Source: Hyaloperonospora brassicae
Taxonomy: Eukaryota; Oomycota; Peronosporomycetes; Peronosporales; Peronosporaceae
DNA: 64,000 nt
NCBI GenBank assembly: GCA_947650285.1
Contig: CANTFL010000289.1
Location: forward strand, 92,766 to 156,765
Direction: 5' to 3'
Shown: piece after piece, positions 34,057-43,687 of the stretch
Numbering within the stretch: position 1 is the first letter of the stretch
How the letters are laid out: every line of letters begins with the position of its first letter
Made by a program: the position numbers and the translations under genes
The notes under the pieces: model-generated
Told to the model about the DNA's origin: nothing
Database searches by the model: none
Seen by the model: the letters and a program-made list of their open reading frames with translations, nothing else

Positions 34057-34977
34057 ATGGCGTTTGCCGCGTGTCCCGCGCTCGAGACGCTGCGGCCTCT
34101 GACGCCCCTGTCGCCCTTTTCTGTCGCTACTACTGCCACTGCCACTGCGACCGCTGCCGCTGCGTCTTCGCCCGCCACGCGACACGTCGCCTCTGCTGCT
34201 TCCACTGGCGCGCGCGTGACGGACCGCACGGTCGTCGTCTTCGACTGGGACGACACGCTCTGCCCCAGCTCGTGGCTCCACGCGCAGGACCTGCTGCCCA
34301 AGTACCGCGGCCACCGCATCGCCGTGACGCCGGCCCAGCGCCACGTGCTGCGCCTCATTGGGGCCCACGTCGCGCGGCTTTTGCGGAAGGCCGTCGCGTA
34401 CGGACCGGTGTTTGTCGTGACGGCCGCCGAGTGGGGATGGGTCGAGATGTCGGCCGCGCTCTATCTGCCCGACGTGCAGCGCGTGCTGAGCCTCGCGGAC
34501 GTGCACATTGTCTCGGCCCGGAGCTGGTACGAACAGACGTTCGGCCTGGGCGGCGACTCGGCGACGTGGAAACAAGAGGTCATGCAGCTCATTGCGCGCC
34601 AGTGCTTTGCGGCGGCCGCAACGGCGCACGACACGAGCAGCGGTCGCTCGGAAGCGATAGCTGCACCGACGATAGTGGCACCGGCAGCACCGACGCCGAC
34701 GGCGGCTGCGGCTTGTGGCGTGCAAGACGGCTACTTTCACTTCCTCTCAGTGGGCGACTCGATGGCCGAGCGAGACGCGTGTTTTACGGCCGTCGAGAGC
34801 GTGTGTCGCACGTTCGCCAAGACGCTCAAGTTCGTCGAGCACCCGAACGCTGAGGAAGTGCTGCAGCAGGTGGAGCTCACGTTCGACTCGTTCGAGCAAA
34901 TGTGCGGCTGGGGGGACAATCTCGACTTGCGGCTGTCCCGACAACAGCTGGCGGAGCTGCGTGGCTCGCCTATTTAA
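34057..34977 (+). CDS. HAD-superfamily hydrolase-like protein
   Basis: 306 aa, one exon. The nucleophile motif is DWDDT (residues 63-67; DxDxT with D63 and D65) after a hydrophobic strand VVVF, as in haloacid dehalogenase-type phosphatases. A motif-IV-like GDSMAERDA lies at 233-241 and a threonine in VFVVTAAEWGW fits motif II. Oomycetes have many such DWDDTLCPS proteins, most without a known substrate; phosphatase activity is inferred. The N-terminus (1-50) is Ala/Thr-rich low complexity, possibly a linker or targeting region; residues 185-220 are also low complexity. ATG 34057 is the first after the repeat tract. Stop TAA 34975-34977. Confidence 0.85.
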   Translation: MAFAACPALETLRPLTPLSPFSVATTATATATAAAASSPATRHVASAASTGARVTDRTVVVFDWDDTLCPSSWLHAQDLLPKYRGHRIAVTPAQRHVLRLIGAHVARLLRKAVAYGPVFVVTAAEWGWVEMSAALYLPDVQRVLSLADVHIVSARSWYEQTFGLGGDSATWKQEVMQLIARQCFAAAATAHDTSSGRSEAIAAPTIVAPAAPTPTAAAACGVQDGYFHFLSVGDSMAERDACFTAVESVCRTFAKTLKFVEHPNAEEVLQQVELTFDSFEQMCGWGDNLDLRLSRQQLAELRGSPI

Positions 34978-34989
34978 TCATCGCGCAGA

Positions 34990-35073
34990 GTGCTGGTGGG
35001 CGACGTCTTCCTGTGGCTGCGGCTGCTGCTGGTGCTGGTGGGCGACGTCTTCCTGCGGCTGCGGCTGCTGCTG
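34990..35073 (+). repeat. 42-bp tandem duplication, two copies
   Basis: Units 34990-35031 and 35032-35073 differ by one visible base (CTGTGG versus CTGCGG). They lie just after the HAD stop codon in a GCT/GGT-rich 3' region. Confidence 0.85.
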
Positions 35074-35867
35074 GTACTGCTGGTGGTGGTGGTAGAAGTG
35101 GGTAGCGGGTGGTGCGAAAGTCACTACTACTCTGCCACTTGCTCGGAGACGGAGGCTCGACCAGATGTTAGGAACTAGAGGACTTAGAAGTATTGGTAGA
35201 CTACTGGAAGCGCTGCGCTGGACGACTACGCGCGCAGGTTATCCGAATAATCACACACACAAACACACTATTGCTTGCGTTTGTACCGGAGCCTTCTCGT
35301 CCAGGTGAGGAGGTCTTGTGGGGTGCGTCCGTCCGTCCCTCGTTCACTCACTGTGTATGTTATGACAGTCACGGCCAGCACCGATTCGACTGCGAGCAGT
35401 TGGCGGTCTATCTGTACCCAGTGTGGACATTGCAGTGGAGAAAATGGATGCGACCGCTGGTGTCCAAAAGCTGCAGTGTCGACTGGTTGGGGTCTTTCAG
35501 AAAGAAGTTGTGCCCGTCGGACGAGTGGAGAAACAGGTGTCGTCGTTGGAGAAGGCATCGAATATTGACGGACCTTACACGTTACACAGACCTTTTGTTG
35601 GCGCTCGTCTCGCGATGGATCTAGGAAAGATACGAGCCAACACAGCCATTTTTGGGACGACACGACCTCGTGAGAGAGAGAGCAGATGGATGAGAAGACC
35701 GAATTTGGTGATGCAATCACGACAAGCAAAGCGCAATGTCGTCTTGGCGAGCGAATGATACTGACACAAAGATCACGTTTTGACCATCGGGTCAGATGTT
35801 TGCACCTTTGCGACCGACTGCAGGAGTGGACGTGCGTAGGGCTCCTGCCCGGACCGGAACCTCCCAG
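35074..35867. other. Spacer between HAD gene and Gypsy B
   Basis: About 0.8 kb. A frame at 35423-35758 (VEKMDATAGVQKLQCRLVGVF...) has some protein-like composition and AG acceptor-like sites nearby, but no domain is recognised and the gene structure cannot be drawn. Confidence 0.35.
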
Positions 35868-36258
35868 TGTAACGGGGCAGCCCGTTACATGGAAATTGTC
35901 ACTTTAAGGAAAGTGACAATAAAGAATATGAAGTTGAATATTCTTTGAACAATATCACCAAAGTGGTGATATTGAAGGGTCGACCAAAGAGTCTGTTCAT
36001 TGGTTGATATCTTGATGATATCGACCCACCAATCGCCGCAAGACGCGCGCAATGAGTGGTGAGTAGACGTCGTCATACACTCAGTTAGATTTACATAATT
36101 AAGTTAAGTCAAACAGAGAGACAGTGGTTAAAGACTTTATTATATTAATATAACAGTTTTACTTTTCCCTTATCTACGCTTCCTCGTTTGCCTCGTGTAT
36201 GTCTGTCGGGGCACCGATACCCTTGCGTTAAGTTCACGCAAGGGTGTGCCCCGTTACA
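35868..36258 (+). repeat. 5' LTR of Gypsy B
   Basis: 391 bp, TG...CA. Starts with the hairpin TGTAACGGG/CCCGTTACA (35868-35889). Further perfect stems are 35895-35905/35910-35920 (11 bp), 35921-35929/35938-35946 (9 bp), 35950-35959/35965-35974 (10 bp), 36002-36011/36017-36026 (10 bp with one wobble) and 36220-36228/36236-36244 (9 bp). The core block is at about 36026-36062. Confidence 0.93.
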
Positions 36259-36260
36259 CC

Positions 36261-36269
36261 TGGTAGCAC
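36261..36269 (+). other. Primer-binding site of Gypsy B
   Basis: TGGTAGCAC, 2 bp after the LTR, the same as in A and compatible with the 3' end of an initiator tRNA-Met. Confidence 0.75.
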
Positions 36270-36302
36270 TTCGTAGTCCTTCCAAGGACCACAACATCCA
36301 AC

Positions 36303-37583
36303 ATGAACATGTTGGATGAAGAAGACACCTTTCACGACACGCGTGAAGGGTTTACCCATTTGAGTGACATCGAATGGGATGCGGTAGAACGAATGAGTTC
36401 TACCGTAGGCGAACTCGCCATTAGCGCCATGTTGGAGTCTCTTGACAGAGACCAACAACATACCGCTATCGCCAAGTTCATTCAAAATGAACTTGCCATC
36501 GTGAGGGAGAAAGTAGCCTTGCTTCACCAGCAAGGCTCTCAACGGGCCGAGCAGTTGAGAGAACTCGGTGCTCAACAGACAGAGCTGTTGAGACAGCAGC
36601 AATTCCATGCTGCTGTGGGCAGGACGACACATTCGCGTCGTCATGAGGTCATGAAAGTTGACATCTCCAAGCACAGTGGAGTCCCGGAAGACTCCCTGTT
36701 ACTGTGGTTTGTCGAAGTCGGCAGAGCCTTAAGGGCTCGTCGCGTCGAAGATGAGCAAATGAAACTCACATTTGCTCAAACCCACTTGGCAGGGCGTGTC
36801 AAAACTTGATCCCTGGGGCTCGAGGGTAGCGACCCAAATGTGTTTAGGTCGCTAGATGACTTCAGGTACCGGCTCAGACAAACGTTTGAGCCGCCACGGG
36901 CTGAGTTCAGGGCTCGTTCAGAGCTCCTGAAACTCAAGCAGGGTAAGCGTGATGTGCACGCTTACGCTCAACATATACGACTCCTCGAGAGTAGTATAAC
37001 TGCTAACCCAGTTCATGAACACACATTGATTACGGTGTTCATGCAAGGGCTCGCAGAAGGGCCCGTCAGGAGCTACCTGTTCCGCCTTGAGCTGAATACA
37101 CTTTAAGATGCGATATCAGCCGCGGAACAGGAAGACTTTAGCATAAAACAGGCTCATGCTAGCTCAAACTCTTATCGTCCACCGAGACGACAAGAGATCG
37201 GAGGTCCAGAACCAATGGACCTCTGCTATGTTGAGAGCGAGAGACCTCGCTCTTCGAACAACAAGCGATTGCAGAGGTGTAATCGCTGTCAGAAGTCAGG
37301 GCACTACGCATACGAGTGTAGTGCTCCACGCCCAGTACCAAACAGTACTGAGCGAAATGGACGACCATTCGCCAGAAAGGGCAATGGGCGTGGGTCCAGC
37401 GCTGTTGCGAAGCCGCAACAGCGAGACGGACCATCAAAAAATGGACGGGGTCAGTTGGGGCGGAGCGCCCTACTGATCCAGCAACCTCAAATGAATTTGC
37501 AAATCTCTTGGCGAAAGTTGCTCCAGATACACAATCATTGTGTGTCTCTGCACCTGGTGATGACGTTTCGCTCATCACCTTGA
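36303..37583 (+). pseudogene. gag of Gypsy B, two in-frame stops
   Basis: A single frame from ATG 36303 (MNMLDEEDTFHDTREGF) to TGA 37581-37583, broken only by TGA at 36807-36809 (a Trp codon in A) and TAA at 37104-37106. Blocks include ISAMLESLDRDQQ, LLHQQGSQRAEQLRELG, EGPVRSYLFRLELNTL and a CCHC knuckle CNRCQKSGHYAYEC (about 37282-37323). It encodes the particle protein with an RNA-binding C-terminus. Near its end, at 37436, lies the slippery heptamer at which ribosomes could enter the protease frame; the gag frame beyond that is an overlap. Confidence 0.88.
37436..37479 (+). promoter_or_regulatory. Predicted -1 ribosomal frameshift signal, gag/pro
   Basis: The gag frame reads TCA AAA AAT, i.e. 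the heptamer A_AAA_AAT at 37436-37442, a canonical X_XXY_YYZ site. Slipping back one base gives AAA AAA TGG and enters the protease frame. After a 5-nt spacer (37443-37447) a stem forms between 37448-37462 and 37466-37479: 14 pairs with one bulged T (37455) and a GAG loop. Element A keeps the same frame offset with identical spacing (184 and 101 nt to flanking landmarks), so the offset is not a chance indel. Function is inferred. Confidence 0.7.
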
Positions 37584-37868
37584 AGTTGGAAGTGACAAAG
37601 GATTTGTCGCTTCGTGTCCTAGTAGACTGTGGGGCGTCGAACAACTTTGTTCGACGCCAGTCACTAGAGGGTCGTAGGCTCAAGTTCGTTGAGCGCGACA
37701 TTCCCCTCACAAGGATGACGGTGCGTCTTGCAACAGGCGCATCGATTACCGTTGAGAAACGTGTAGTAGGAATCCACTACACGTTAGAGGGCAAACAGTA
37801 CGATGATGACTTCATCGTACTAGATCTGGATGACAATTTGATGTCATTCTGGGATTACCTTGGCTCAG
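37442..37868 (+). pseudogene. Aspartic protease of Gypsy B
   Basis: Frame -1 relative to gag, open from the slippery site: VGAERPTDPATS, DDVSLITLKLEV, then the active site LVDCGASNNFVR (about 37618-37653). The family has D-S/T-G; here the middle residue is Cys, which may impair activity or be a lineage trait (A shares the DC). LATGASITV and VVGIHYTLEGKQ follow. A 1-base deletion relative to A near 37838 shifts the frame before the linker. Confidence 0.8.
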
Positions 37869-37884
37869 ACAGTACGAGCCAAGG

Positions 37885-40305
37885 GTGAGCTGGCAGCATC
37901 GATCCGTGAAGATGCCTGCCGCTTGTTCATCAGATGGCCATCTGATGAACATCTTGGAGCGTCCACAAGCGTGTGGATGTTCTGCGAGTGAGTGCGATGG
38001 CCTCACTTGCGGTACGGTCGTTAGCACGACTGCACAAGATCACATTGTAGTTGATCACTACACTGTGGAGCAAGCTCCCAGCGGCTGTACAGATGTACAG
38101 GCTGCGCCGAAGGTCCACCACTCGAATAAGTCGAGTGGACCGGGACATGGATGCATGCCTAGCGGGCAGCATCTTAGAAGAAAGAAACCTGTTGCCCCCA
38201 AGGGGCAACATGAAAATCCTAGGTCGACTGGAGAGTCGACCGTAGAGGATCGGTGCCTGAATGTGGTTGCACAGCCACAGTCAGAAGACGTCGAGGGAAT
38301 AAGTCCCCACGTACTTGAGGAAGGAATTCCTCAAGAGTCACTTGCTGAGGGATCAGACCCTCAGCAACCTGTGGAAGAAAGTTCCCAGGAAGAAACCGAG
38401 ACGTTGAACGTCTTGGTTCATGACGGATCAAGCGTAGGCGCTTATACGCTTGATCTGATTGTGCCTCCGAAGTTAGCTTCGGAGATAACTCAGTTGCCAA
38501 CGCTAGAACCGAAACGGTTCTTGCGTGATCTGCGTAGTGGCAAAGTCAAGCAGATCTGCATACTCGTCACGGAGGATGAGTATGTGGCCGATATTCGGTC
38601 GGCAACAGTATTTGCTGAGAACGAACGAGTTCTCAGCAGCTCATCGATGGACGAAAGTGTCCTCGATGAAAAGACTCGGATTGAGCGATACACGTCTCAA
38701 TCCTGGGAGTCACTTCAGGCAAATCCTTTGTATAAGGATTTGATCGAATTCAAGGATGTATTTCCTGGATCCGTACCTTGCGAGTTGACTAAGGACAAAG
38801 GCACTCGACACGAGATCGAGCTCAAATCGGGCTCGAAGTACTGTGTCATGAAGCAGTGGCCACTGCCTCGTGAACAAGTACTAGCGGTCGACAAGTTCTT
38901 TGCCGATCTCTTAGCAGCGGGCCATGTGAGGTAATCAATATCCCCTCACAGCTCTCCGACCTTCTGTGTGCGAAAGGCCACAGGAGAGTGGCGGATAGTG
39001 CACGCATTCAACAAATAGAATGCTGCAACGGTACCGGTTCAGACGCCAATACCGAGGAAGGACGTAATCATAGATGGTATGTCAAAGAGTACCGTCTTTT
39101 CGTCCATGGATCTGATGGATGACTTCTATCAGATCCTCATGCGTGAACGGGACATCCCGTTCACGGCAGTGAGTACCCCCAGCGGGATGCTGTGGGAGTG
39201 GCTAGTGATGCCACAGGGGCTGAGCAATGCCCCTGCAACATTCGACAGACGTGTCACAAATCTGTTGGGACCGGTGCGAGACTTCGCACCGAGTTACTTC
39301 AACGATGTGTTAGTCTATAGCCGGGCTATGGACGGAAAGACGGACGTTGAAGTTCACAGAACTCACGTTCGTCAGGGTGTTCAACTTATGCGCAAGCATA
39401 AGTTGTACGCCAACCTCAAGAAGTGTATATTCGCGGCTAGCGAAATACCACTTCTTGGGTGCATCGTGGGTAAACACGGCGTACGCCCTGATCCCGAAAA
39501 GATCAAGGCGATCACCGACTGGCCAGTGCCAGTCGATGTCAAGGGACTAAGGAAGTTCCTTGGACTAGCCGCGAACTTGCACAAGTACCCGCGCAACTAC
39601 GCCGAGATGACGGTACATCTTTCTTGCTTGCTCAAGAAAAATGTCAAGTGGTCATGGAACGCTGAGTGCCAACGTTTCTATGAAGGTATCAAGCAAAGAT
39701 TGATGCAATCGCCGATCTTGGCGATTGCAGATCAGGACAGACCATTTTATGTGGTCTGTGACGCCAGCGATTTTGCAATCGGCTGTGCGTTAATGCAGTT
39801 CGATGCAGATGGCGCGTAGCGCGTCATCTGTTATCAGTCGCGTCAGCTGCAACCAGCTGAACGCAATTATTCAGTGCATGACAAGGAACTCCTTGCCATA
39901 AAATATGCACTGGCTAAGTTCTGGGTCTATCTATTGGGAGATAGACCGTTCATCGTCTATACGGACCATGCGTCATTACGCACGGCCGTAAAGAGCCCAC
40001 ATCTCTCACAAAGAATGGCGAGGTGGCTGTCTTTATTCGCGGAGTATAACTTCTCCGTGGAGAAAAAACCAGGACGACTCAATGTCGTCGCTGATGCGCT
40101 CTCGCGCCGGCCCGATTTCGAGCCGGACGCACAACCTAACAGTGAGGATAAGCCCACTGTTGCGACACTGTCAGTCAGTGTTCCGTCGTCAAGTTTACTT
40201 GACGACGTACGAAAGGCATACGCAGAAGATAAGGATCTTCTGCGATTGATGGATCATCTGGTGAATCCATACAGTAAATCAATGAGGGATTTATTGGCTT
40301 TGTAC
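37885..40305 (+). pseudogene. Reverse transcriptase and RNase H of Gypsy B
   Basis: Linker plus RT start (37885-38934, ending RDL.. KSGSKYCVMKQWPLPREQV and a TAA), RT core (39079-39819) with DLMDDFYQILMRERD, WEWLVMPQGLSNAPATF and the catalytic box YFNDVLVYS near 39295, where YFDD has become YFND. RNase H begins VVCDASDFAIGCALMQ (near 39757), passes a TAG at 39817 and continues 39874-40300 with YTDHASLRTAV and VVADALSRRPDF. The frame ends at the junction with element C just after ALYQTS, so integrase is missing. Confidence 0.88.
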
Positions 40306-40725
40306 CAAACCTCGGCAGTTCAAGTCGGCTTCGTCCACCCACGACGAATCCCCATATCCTTTCCAATAGACTTTGAACTGTCGGTGCACCCTGCCATAAC
40401 GTGGCCGCCGTCCTGATCGCATGTCCGTTATTCTCTTTACTTCGATCTCGTCTTCTGCCAGATCGCTTGCCCAACTGACTTCTGGTAATAAAGCTTTGTC
40501 AAAATCAACTCGATCCGCTTCGCTTATTCTCAGTTGTTCCATCAGTCGATCCGGAAACAGTCGTACGAGTTTCAGCTTCGACACGTGAACCACTGGGCAC
40601 ACTTGGTAGGGCGTACCTGCTATTTGCAATCTCACCGCGTGATCCCCGCACTTGTCGATTACTCGGAATGGTCCGTGCCACATATGTGCCAGTTTCCTAG
40701 CGTACCCCTCCTTTGCGCGATCCAA
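40306..40725 (-). pseudogene. Chromodomain and GPF-like end of Gypsy C integrase
   Basis: The frame contains RAKEGYARKLAHMWHGPFRV (GPF module), VVHVSKLKLVR, then a chromodomain-like end GRVHRQFKVYWKGYGDSSWV and DEADLNCRG, running into B sequence near 40306. Such domains anchor integrase to modified histones. The frame is intact here (144 codons), although upstream parts are broken. Confidence 0.85.
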
Positions 40726-40907
40726 AAATAGCCAGACCTGCGATCCACTGCATATGTCCAGCAGATCGCGATTCTGGTAATGCTGATCAGCGCGATCCTA
40801 ATTTGCTTCCTTCAGTCGACTGTTCACCGCCGCGCTCGCTCGTTGATAGTGGCGTTGTATGCCAAACCGCCATCGTCGTGGATCTCGAACTCGCGACGCG
40901 GTACTCC

Positions 40908-41639
40908 CTAGAGGCAACGTGGCTTCCAACGTTGATCGGGGTCCCAAACGTGGATCAAATAAAATGGGGTGTCACCGCGAATCCGATCATGTGCGGTGTT
41001 AATCGCGTATGTCAATCGTTCTGCATATTCATCCCAATCTCTCTGATTCTCGTCCGACACATACATCTTGATCGCTCTAGCTAACGTCTGTACCATGCGC
41101 TCTGCTGTGCCATTTGCTTGTGGCCTATAAGTCATAGTAGCTCGTTGTTTCTGGCCCACGGTCCGGTTCTACCCCAGAAAGAAATCAGGCATGAGTCCTG
41201 GCTCTCGATCGTGACGAATTGTTTCACTTGCGCCAAATCTTCTCAATACACATTCTTCGTAATTTTCTGCGATTGTTTGTGCGGTCCGAGGTAACCTCGA
41301 CTTCGCAACCACATATCCAGAGAACAGGTCGACCCAGATCAACAACCATGTAATCCCTTTGAACGATCGCGGCAAAGAAGGAATATGATCCATCGCTAGA
41401 ACCTGAAAACGGTACGTCGCTTGTACGTTGCCCGGCGAGCCACTTCGATCGCAGGGGAGGCATTTAACCATCTCGCAATCCACATACTCTCGCACATACC
41501 GTTGCACACTTTGATACAAACCTCTCCAGTGAAAATTGGCCCTGATCATCTCGTAAGTTCGACCTATACCCTGGTGACCGCGCTCCAAACTGGTATGATA
41601 ATGATGTAAAAAAATCCTGCTGAAATAGCTCCGGGTCAC
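40908..41639 (-). pseudogene. Integrase core of Gypsy C
   Basis: The zinc-binding N-terminus is HHYHTSLERGHQGIGRTY with CEMVKCLPC (two His, two Cys region). The core has LIWVDLFSGYV with the first Asp, IRHDREPGLMPDFF with the second, and after a frame change near 41165 YRPQANGTAERMVQT with the catalytic Glu. It would insert the cDNA. A stop and shift near 41160-41170 break the chain. Confidence 0.85.
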
Positions 41640-41795
41640 TATCCGGCCCAGCTCGATGCGATCTTCTGACTTTGTAGCTTATCTGGGACAAAAGAGCAAC
41701 AACTCGTCCTGATCGACATCATAGCCCGGCGCGATCAAGGCCCATGATTTTGCATACGATGATGCAGTCGTAGATACGTCTCACGTCAAATAAAT

Positions 41796-42440
41796 CTACA
41801 AGTTAAAGATCCGACCCTCTTCTTTCTGCGCTTGTTTGATCCATTCGACTTGCATCTGGTGTACGATCTCCTCTTGAACAATTTGTGGCGAATGGCGTCG
41901 TCGTGCTGTAGCACGGGTAATCGCAGCTAATCGCACCCTATAATTCGTCTTGCGGGGTAACAGTAACGCTTCTAGCCGATTCAGAGTCACTAGATCTTGG
42001 CGATCTTGGTCATCCATCACTATACCAGCTTTCTCTTTCCGCAAATCTTCACTTGCCAATCGATCTGCGCTTGCGTTCATATCACGTTTCACATGTAAGA
42101 AATCATGTTTGGGCCAGGATCGGAGTTTCTCCATCGCTTTGTGTCTCAGCAGTTGCAGACCTGGCGCCTTGCAATCGATCTCTCCACTCATTTTCCTGAT
42201 CACTCAATTTGAATCTCCACATATGACTACCCGTCCCCTGGTCTGATTAGTCAACAAATCATAACATTGAAGTAGTCCTTTATACTCTGCTTCGTTGACC
42301 GTTAGGTCAGGGACGAACTCAGATGCGGCAGCCACAACCTTTATAGCCTGGTAATCTCCATACGATCGCGCTGCATGCTCCACACTTTCTCTTCACTCTA
42401 GCTGATCCATCGAAACTATCCACCCAGAGATATTCTTACT
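41796..42440 (-). pseudogene. Second RNase H domain of Gypsy C
   Basis: Reading right to left: FDGSARVKRKCGA (Asp), VNEAEYKGLLQCYDLL (Glu), RVVICGDSN (Asp) and MNASADRLASE (Asp), the four acidic positions of an RNase HI active site. It is separate from the RT-linked RNase H upstream (about 42940-42680), whose first acidic residue is lost (MVYAIKWALSAAML). Stops at about 42435 and 42205 and a shift near 42340 disable it. A two-RNase-H layout is known from some oomycete Gypsy elements and plant Tat elements. Confidence 0.7.
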
Positions 42441-42679
42441 CTTCGATCATAGGTGGAGGCATACTGATCGTTTGTCGTGGTTGTTTCTTTGGCGAAATCG
42501 CGACCAGAATCTCATACACGTCCTATCGAGGAGTTTTACTCGCTGCCAGAATACCCAGTATCTCATCTTCACCCTTCTCACATCGACAGATATCCATTGT
42601 TTAGTTCGATAACAATGCAGCTTATTGTCCTAATCTATCATTGAGACCGGAAGATTGGAGCAACCAGGCTAAGGTTAAA

Positions 42680-42995
42680 TAACGCGTCAGCACGGTGATC
42701 TCACGAGACACCAGCATGGTAAAGCATACATCTAGCATCCTTAGCAATGCTAGTACCTCCTTGTCCTCCATGGCATAGTAAACCTCGTTGTGCTTCAGTG
42801 TACGGCTTGAAAAAGTGACCGGCTAGTACACCTTCTCATGTTTCTTCAGCATTGCCGCCGACAAAGCCCATTTGATGGCGTACACCATAATCAATGGCGG
42901 TCGATCCAAGTCAAAGTGTTTCAAAATGGGTGTAGTCGCTATCTTCTGTTTCAAGAAAGTGAACGCGATCGTTGCTTTCTCCCAGCGACTCCTGC
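42680..42995 (-). pseudogene. RT-linked (resident) RNase H of Gypsy C, degenerate
   Basis: Reading right to left: AFTFLKQKIATTPILKHFD, then IMVYAIKWALSAAML where Gypsy RNase H has VxTDAS, then VTFSSRTLKHNEV and DKEVLALLRMLDVC, TLAWLLQSS. The catalytic Asp of the first strand is replaced, so this copy of the domain is probably structural. One stop lies in it. Confidence 0.65.
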
Positions 42996-43011
42996 CTTCC
43001 GGATCCTGGTC

Positions 43012-43310
43012 GCCCCAGCAATTGGGTGTGATTCCTGATCGACTTCAGCAATTGGGTGTGATTCATGATCGCCCCCAGCAATTAGGTAAGATTCCTGACC
43101 GCCCCCAGCGATCGAGTGTATGTCCTGATCCCCCCCAGCAAATAAGTGTGATTCCTGATCGCACCCAGCGATTGAGTGCGATTCCTGACCTACCTCAACA
43201 ATCGGATGCGATTCCGATCGCCCCCAGCAATTGGGTGTGATTCATGATCGACCTCAGCGATTGGGTGTGATTCCTGATCATCACCAGGGATTGGGTGCAA
43301 TTTCTGATCG
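43012..43310 (-). repeat. 30-bp minisatellite in Gypsy C between RT and RNase H
   Basis: About ten imperfect units of a 30-bp word (on + strand: CAGCAATTGGGTGTGATTC then CTGATCGCCCC). The unit is ten codons; on the element strand one frame reads repeats like IRNHTQSLRS, IMNHTQLLGA. One unit is slightly shorter. It expands a linker between the RT and the RNase H. Confidence 0.85.
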
Positions 43311-43687
43311 CTTTTATGGGCAGTATGACACTGCCGAGCTTGCCCCGCAACCCCCATCGTCCTTGGGTCGTCATACGCTCAACAAATCTCATGGAATTCG
43401 GCTTCTAGTAATTCGTACAGTACTGAGGCGTACACTAAAAAGTCTTCGATCGATCGACTGTAATAGTTGAGGCTCTCCAGAAACGATTGCATCGATCGTA
43501 AGGAGCGAGGAAATGGTATTGTTACCAATGATTCTAGATCCTTTGGGTTCGCTTATAATTCAGACAAAGACACTTGATGACCCAGGTAGTCTACCTTTTG
43601 TCGTACCCAGAAGCTCTTAGCCAGACTTATCGATACATTCCATTAATTATACACGTTCAACAATCGTTCCACTTTGCGGTAGAGAGA

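Larger units (their letters stand above)
35868..40305 (+). mobile_element. Ty3/Gypsy element 'B', 5' two-thirds, truncated at right
   Basis: Same lineage as A but better preserved. It has a 391-bp 5' LTR, primer site, gag, frameshift signal, protease, RT and RNase H, and then stops near 40305 where minus-strand element C begins. Integrase, chromodomain, antisense ORF and 3' LTR are absent, and they do not resume beyond C. LTRs of the same subfamily lie at 62247 and 63093. Only a handful of stops or shifts interrupt its coding sequence. Confidence 0.9.

Noticed and set aside
32675..34102. 475-codon + strand open frame
   Set aside because: It runs through CT, GAA and ACCG simple repeats, has no domain and overlaps the HAD gene start in another frame; an artefact of low complexity.
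43012..43310. CRISPR-like regular repeats
   Set aside because: Units are contiguous 30-bp tandem repeats without unique spacers and lie inside a retroelement; a minisatellite.
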